From: Agrocybe praecox
Lineage: Eukaryota; Basidiomycota; Agaricomycetes; Agaricales; Agrocybaceae
Assembly: GCA_964017145.1 (NCBI GenBank)
Contig: OZ024845.1
Location: 3,348,001 to 3,412,000 of the forward strand
Direction: 5' to 3'
DNA length: 64,000 bases
Position numbers and translations under genes: made by a program. Of the stretch, positions 58,832-64,000 are shown one piece after another. Under the pieces are notes generated by a model. The model made no database searches. It was not told the DNA's origin and worked only from the letters and a program-made list of their open reading frames with translations. The stretch's first letter is position 1. Each line of letters begins with the position of its first letter.

Positions 58832-59175
58832 TGAGTGTATTGAGACATAAGACATACTACTGACCTGAAGTCCAGAGTGAGTAACTGGGGACTTCAGGCT
58901 TTGGTGTACAGACTTATATATGCTAGGGCATGTAAGGGATGTAACAGATGTGAAACATGTGAGAATGTGAAACGTGTAAGAGCATGAAACATGTAAGAGC
59001 ATGAAACGTGTAAGAGTGTGAAACATGTAAGAAAAGATGAAACATGTAAGAGAAGTGAAACATGTAGCAGAGGATGAAACATGTGAGAAAGGTGAAGCAT
59101 GTTTCAGTATGACAGAAGTGTGATGAACCTCCTGAGAGGTCTGGAAGGTGTGGACTTGGAGGGCAAATTCTAACA
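58832..59175 (-). mobile_element. 3' LTR of a Ty1/copia element
   Basis: On the minus strand it starts TGTTAGAATTTGCCC directly after a purine tract (CATGGAGGGG, 59176-59185) and ends in CA at 58832, 344 bp. It contains about nine copies of a 16-18 base unit (GAAACATGTAAGAG) at about 58950-59105, and the string GAAGTCCAGAGTGAGTAACT occurs both inside it and in the flank. The left boundary is therefore approximate. Confidence 0.65.
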
Positions 59176-59261
59176 CCCCTCCATGATCTGACAAGTCTAC
59201 AAACTGAAAGACAGAGAAAAATGAAAGGAAGGAGGTGAAAAAGCGAAAATGCAAAGTAGAG

Positions 59262-60287
59262 TTATACCATAATGCCAACATTGTCCCTGCAGTATTTGAC
59301 TTGCTCAGCTGCTAGAGCCTTGGTGAGGATATCTGCAAGTTGCTCCTTGGTGGGAATGTAGATGGGATGGATCATCTTGTCATGGACTGCATCCCTGAGC
59401 CAATAAAAGCACAAATCCAAGTGCTTCATGCATCCATGGTGTTCTGGGTTCTTGGACACACTGATTGCTGACTGGTTGTCAATGTTGAGAGGAGTAGGGG
59501 TGTCCAAAGCAAAGCCAAACTCATTGAGTATGTTGCGCATCCATGCAATTTCCTTGCCAGCTTCAACAGCAGCAATGTACTCTGCTTCTGTTGTGGAAAG
59601 CGCCACAACTGTCTGCAACTTGCTGCTCCAACTGATTGCACCACCAGCTATCATGGTCAAGTAACCAGCAGTAGAGCGTCCAGTGTCCTTGCAATCACCA
59701 TGAGCAGCGTCACAGTAAGCAGTGAAAATGTCAGCACCAAGTTCACCAGAGTAGTGCAGCTTGTGTTCCAGAGTTCCTTTGAGGTAGCGGAACAAGTGCT
59801 TGACTGCTGACCAGTGCTTGGGACCTGGATTAGAACTAAAGCGTGCCAGAAAAGCGACCACATAGGCAATGTCAAGACGAGTCATGGTGCATGGTGGCAA
59901 GATATTGGAGTGTGCCAATGGCACTGAGATAGGGAATGGTGCGCATGAACTCTATGTCTTCTGGTGTGGAAGCGCCCATCTCCTTGGTTAGGACAGTGTT
60001 GGGAGTCATAGGAGTGAGCACAGAATGGCAGTCAGACATACCATAGCGCTCTAGCATGTCCAGAATGAACTGGCGCTGGTGGAGTGTAATGGAGCGTTTT
60101 GAGCGATCCCTGATGATGCCAATACCAAGGAGGAACTCTGTAGCACCCAGATCTCTGCATTTGAAGTGCGATGCAAGCTCCTTCACAGCAGCATCAATAG
60201 CAGTGGTGGATTTCGATGCAAAAGTAATGTCATCAATGTAGATGGGGACAAAAATGCGAACATCACCATTGGAGTAGATGTAGACTG
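59262..60287 (-). pseudogene. Ty1/copia reverse transcriptase end and RNase H
   Basis: Minus strand: FVPIYIDDITFASKST (active site Y-I-D-D), FLLGIGIIRDRSKRSITLHQ, RFSSNPGPKHWSAVKHLFRY, YCDAAHGDCKDTGRSTAGYL, VALSTTEAEYIAAVEAGKEI, DNQSAISVSKNPEHHG and KEQLADILTKALAAEQ, then a stop just before the LTR. All are standard copia motifs. The frame is broken once, at 59883-59896, by a tandem duplication of CACCATG (7 bp). Everything upstream is cut off at 60288 by LINE copy 3. Confidence 0.9.
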
Positions 60288-61394
60288 TTTTTTTTTTGTT
60301 TTTTTTTAAAAAAAAATCAAAGGACCAAAGTCCCACTTGTATTCCGGTGCGTGATTGCAGTTCGGTCCCTATGTTACATACAACAGCATGCTAAGCAAGA
60401 TTTGTTACTACGCTACGTTTGCGAGGGCGGGCAGAGGCCCGCCAAGATTGCAGGCCACCATTAGGCAGTCAGAGTGTTGCTGGTTTGACGGTGCTTGTGC
60501 TGTTGCAAGCGATTAAGCATTAGTGGCTGGGCATCCAACCCAGCCCGCAATCCACACCCCGCCCAGTCCACAGTCCACACCCCACCCAGCCCGCAGTCTT
60601 CTCACGTTCCAAGTCGCATCGCCGCTTCCGCTTAGCCCGGGTGCCCCCGAAGGGTCAGGCCGAAACCCACAAACCAAGGTACCCACTGAAGGGCCCCGAA
60701 CGCCCCTGCAGGGTCAGGACGAATCCCACAAGTCCGAGTACTGAGGCGCGCGCCATTGTAATGGCAAAGAATACGAAGTCCAAGCAGAACACGTTCTGGA
60801 GCCCGAGGAGAACATGTATTGCAGGCTGAGCCGTGGCCCAACCTGCTTATCCAACCCCTGTGGGTCGCTTGAACGCAAATGCTGAATCATTGTCATCCAA
60901 TAATTTGATCAGGTCCACCAGAAATTCCGGTGTCCGGCTGTCTCGCTCACGTGTATGTTTAGTACACACTTGCAATATGTGTGCACGCATCTGCAGGTGG
61001 TGGCTGCATTCGCATGCATGAGGTTCTTGAATGTTGAAGCACTCGTAATAAGCGCCAATCGGAGCATGATTTAGGATGCATCGGCACATCCTAGCAACGT
61101 ATGGTACTAGTTCGTCTTTCACATGTCGGAGCCAAGTACCTTCATTAAGGTACGTAGGCTCTAGGACACCCCTGTCGAGGTTCTTGAGGCACATGAAGTT
61201 ATGCCCTCGGTAATTGGGGTCCTGGAAGAGTATCTTCCAGTCCTCCTGTACGCTTTTAGTGACGGCCTTCTGTACACTATCTAATGATGTGGCCAGGGCG
61301 AGCTTCCGACGCCACAGGCATGAAATTCTCTGTGAGTTCTAGAAGATGGCGGTCAATCTCCATGAGGGCCCCTCCTACCTTGGCTTTCTGAGCA
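60288..61394 (-). mobile_element. LINE copy 3, 5'-truncated and internally deleted
   Basis: Poly(A) appears as the T runs at 60288-60307 and the shared 3' end follows. It carries the C-terminal domain (CILNHAPIGAYYECFNIQEP, HACECSHHLQMRAHILQVC) and reaches 61293, then jumps to about 100 bases of the RNase H region (61294-61394). Inserted in the copia reverse transcriptase. Confidence 0.8.
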
Positions 61395-62938
61395 GCTCAA
61401 TCTAGGCTATGGCCCTTACACGGGTGACACCCCCCTCCGCCCAAAGCGTGTTTGGCGCTATCTGGGATTCTTCTTTGACCACAAGCTCACATTTAAAGAG
61501 CATGTGCGGTTCTACTCTACCAAGTCTCTCTCATTGGTGAAAGCCATGAAGATGCTTGGAAGTTCAACTCGTGGACTCCACCCCAAGGAGAAACGTCTAC
61601 TGTACCGTGCATGTGTCCTACCGATCACAATGTACGGATATCGTCTGTGGTATTTCAAAGGCTCCCGATCCAAGGGGGCCCTCGAAGACCTACGCAAAAT
61701 GCAGCGTAAAGTGGCACTTTGGATCACAGGTGCGTTCCGCACCTCCCCCACAGGCGGGGTTGAGGCCCTTGCGGGCCTCATCCCTGTCCACCTCCATCTG
61801 AAGAAACTAGGCGATCAGTCTAACTACCGAGCAGCCACGCTATCAGACACCCATCCGCTTAGGTCTCTCCTCTCAGAGGAACATCACAAGTGAGCTGACA
61901 TTCACCCATTGGCAATATCAAGGCTCACTCCTGCCCAGAAAGCAAAAGTAGGAGGGGCCCTCATGGAGATTGACCGTCATCTCCTCGAACTCACAGAGTC
62001 TTTCTCGCCTGTCGCGACAGAGGCTCGCCCTGGAAATAGGTTGTTGGATTTATTTGACAACCGATTCACATTCGAACCATGTCCAACTGACGATGAACAG
62101 GCGGATGTGGTTCACGTAGGTCTTAACCAAATGCTCCGTGAAGCACAAGACCAAGAAACAACGGTGTATTGTGCGGTCGATGCTTCGGTGCTGAACGATG
62201 TACAATGACAGGTGGTTTCTACTGCCTTACTATACCAGAGACATGAACGGATTCATACCGTATCGCATCCAGCCGGACGAGTGACTGCTCCTGATGCAGA
62301 ACTCTTTACCATCTGCTCAGCGATTGTCCTTGCTACCCAGCAGGATGAATGCGAACGAATTGTTATATTCACCGACTCAATGGCTTTGGCTAAACGAGCA
62401 TTGGATCCCACCCTCCATAGTGGCCAAGGACACTCTTTGGCCATCTGTCGAGCCCTTCAACTGCGGCTAGAAGAAGATGCCGCATGTCAAGTAGACTTCA
62501 TTCAGGTTCCTTCAAAACTGAAGTGGAGGATACACCAAGAAGCAAATGACATTAGTCGGGCCCAAGTTGAACCTGTCGGGGACCACCCGGCTACATCTCT
62601 TGATAGTGTACAAAAGGTCATCACTAAAACAGTACAGGAGGATTGGAAGACTCTCTTCCGAGACCCTAATTATCGAGGGCACAATTTCTTGTCACTCAAG
62701 AATCTCGCCGGGGATTTACTCGAGCCTACGTATCTTCAAGAAGGTACCTGGCTCCGCAAAGTGAAAGACGCACACATTCCGTACGTTGCGAGGATGATGA
62801 GATGCATCCTCAATCATGCTCCAATTGGTGCTTACTACGAGCACTTCAACATTCAAGAACCTCATGCATGTGAATGTGGGCACCACCGCATGCACACATA
62901 TTGCAAGTGTATACCAAACACACATGCGAGCGAGACAG
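61395..62938 (+). mobile_element. LINE copy 4, plus strand, ORF2 C-terminal half
   Basis: Starts abruptly inside the RT thumb (NLGYGPYTGDTPLRPKRVWR) and runs through VRFYSTKSLSLVKAMKMLGS, RKVALWITGAFRTSPTGGVE, LTPAQKAKVGGALMEIDRHL, the RNase H ETTVYCAVDASVLNDVQ, ERIVIFTDSMALAKRALDPT and CILNHAPIGAYYEHFNIQEP, until the poly(T) of copy 5 at 62939. In-frame stops occur at 61891 and 62206. It is head-to-head with copy 3; the join at 61394/61395 is precise. Confidence 0.8.
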
Positions 62939-64000
62939 TTTTTTTTTTTTTAAAAAAAAATCAAAGGACTGAAGTCCCACTTGTATTCCGGTGCGCAATT
63001 GCAGTCCGGTCCCTACATTACATACATAAGCATGCTAAGCAAGATTTAATACTATGCTACATCTGCAAGGGCAGGCAAAGGCCCGCCAAGATTGCAGACC
63101 GCTGTTAGGCAGTCAGGATGTTGCTGATTCGACAGCGCGTGCGCCGTCGCAAGCGTTCAGGCATTCATGGCCGGGCATCAAGCCCAACCCGCAGTCCACA
63201 CCCCGCCCAGTCCACAGTCCACACCCCACCCAGCCCGCAGTCCCCTCACGTTCCAAGTCGCATCGCTGCTTCCGCTTAGCCTGAGTGCCCCCGAAGGGTC
63301 AGGCCGAAGCCCACAAACCAAGGTACCCACTGAAGGGCCCCAAACGCCCCCACAGGGTCAGGACGAATCCCACAAGTCCGAGTACTGAGGTGTGCACCAT
63401 TGTAATGGCAAAGAGTCCGAAGTCCGGGCAGAACATGTTCCGCAGCCCAGGAGAAACATGTCCCGCAGGCTGAGCCTTGCCCAACCTACTAATCCAACCC
63501 CTGCGGGTCGCTTGAATGCAAAAACCGAATCGTTGTCGTCCAAGAATTTGATCAGATGCACCAGGAGTTCCAGTGACTGACCGTCATGCTCACGTGTATG
63601 TTTTGTACACGATTGCAATATATGTGCATGTGTTTGCAGGTGGTGGCCGCATTCACATGCATGGGGTTCTTGAATGTTAAAGCGCTCGTAATAAGCACCA
63701 ATTGGAGCGTGATTGAGGATGCATCTATTCATCCTCGTGACGAGCGTTACTAGCTTGTCTTTCACTTTGCGGAGCCAAGTACCTTCGTTGAGGTACATCA
63801 GCTCGAGTAAATCCCCGGCGAGATTCTTGAGGCGCATGAAGTTGTGCCCTCGGTAGTTGGAGTCGCAGAATAATACCTTCCACTCCTCCTGTACGCCCTT
63901 AGTGACGGACTTTCGTACATTATCTAGTGATGTAGCCGGGTGATCCCCGAGAGGTTCGACTTGAGCCCGACATATGTCATGGGCCTCCTGATGTATCTTC
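62939..64000 (-). mobile_element. LINE copy 5, 3' end, running off the window
   Basis: Poly(A) as T at 62939-62951, then the shared 3' end (TCAAAGGACTGAAGTCCCAC), GC-rich untranslated region and, from about 63480 on, the C-terminal coding part (CILNHAPIGAYYERFNIQEP, HACECGHHLQTHAHILQSC). It is inserted in copy 4 just after its Cys/His domain. The rest lies beyond 64,000. Confidence 0.85.

Overview
The window looks like a chromosome segment from a mushroom-forming basidiomycete (Agaricomycetes). Genes are broken by many 50-65 bp introns with GT/AG ends, intergenic gaps are short, and the conserved proteins (Sm-D1, eIF2-alpha, Tsr3, mL41, a Fus3/Kss1-type MAP kinase) have fungal signatures. Genus cannot be fixed from the sequence alone.

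Positions 1-37,540 are gene-rich. In order they hold: a cytochrome b561 membrane protein (-), a kinesin (-), a pogo-type MITE, Sm-D1 (+), a cluster of three related small secreted proteins (9875 +, 11578 - degenerate, 13106 -) with a small TIR element between them, Tsr3 (-), mitochondrial ribosomal protein mL41 (+), a short-chain dehydrogenase (+), a metallothionein (-), an F-box/LRR-like protein (+), a fourth member of the small secreted family (22852 -), eIF2-alpha (-), a ferric reductase (-), a CCCH zinc-finger protein (+), ribokinase (+), an EthD-like tandem-barrel protein (-) and a MAP kinase (+).

Positions 39,166-64,000 are a nest of transposable elements with almost no intact genes. 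It contains a Tc1-like element carrying a hAT-type MITE; a DUF6698-like relic; at least five copies or fragments of one LINE family on both strands; a Ty3/gypsy fragment; a Ty1/copia 3' half with its LTR; a 3.4 kb foldback element with very long inverted arms and low-complexity DNA in the middle; and an 859 bp TIR element. One old gene of a multi-copy Agaricomycete type can be traced on the minus strand from about 56.7 kb down to 47.0 kb. It was split first by the 4.3 kb LINE (19 bp target duplication) and also by the foldback element.

The most interesting candidate system is the four-member small secreted protein family. All copies have a signal peptide, a [V/L][Y/F]GRE[L/F] motif and a short cationic, glycine- or alanine-rich segment. 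The three intact copies end in an acidic tail rich in ERE/ERD/REF steps. All four share a promoter made of a TATA box followed 21-24 bp later by a conserved 16-mer (TTCTTCAGCTGGTCTC) and an 80-90 nt leader. The layout resembles a precursor in which an acidic propeptide neutralises a membrane-active peptide; that function is inference only.
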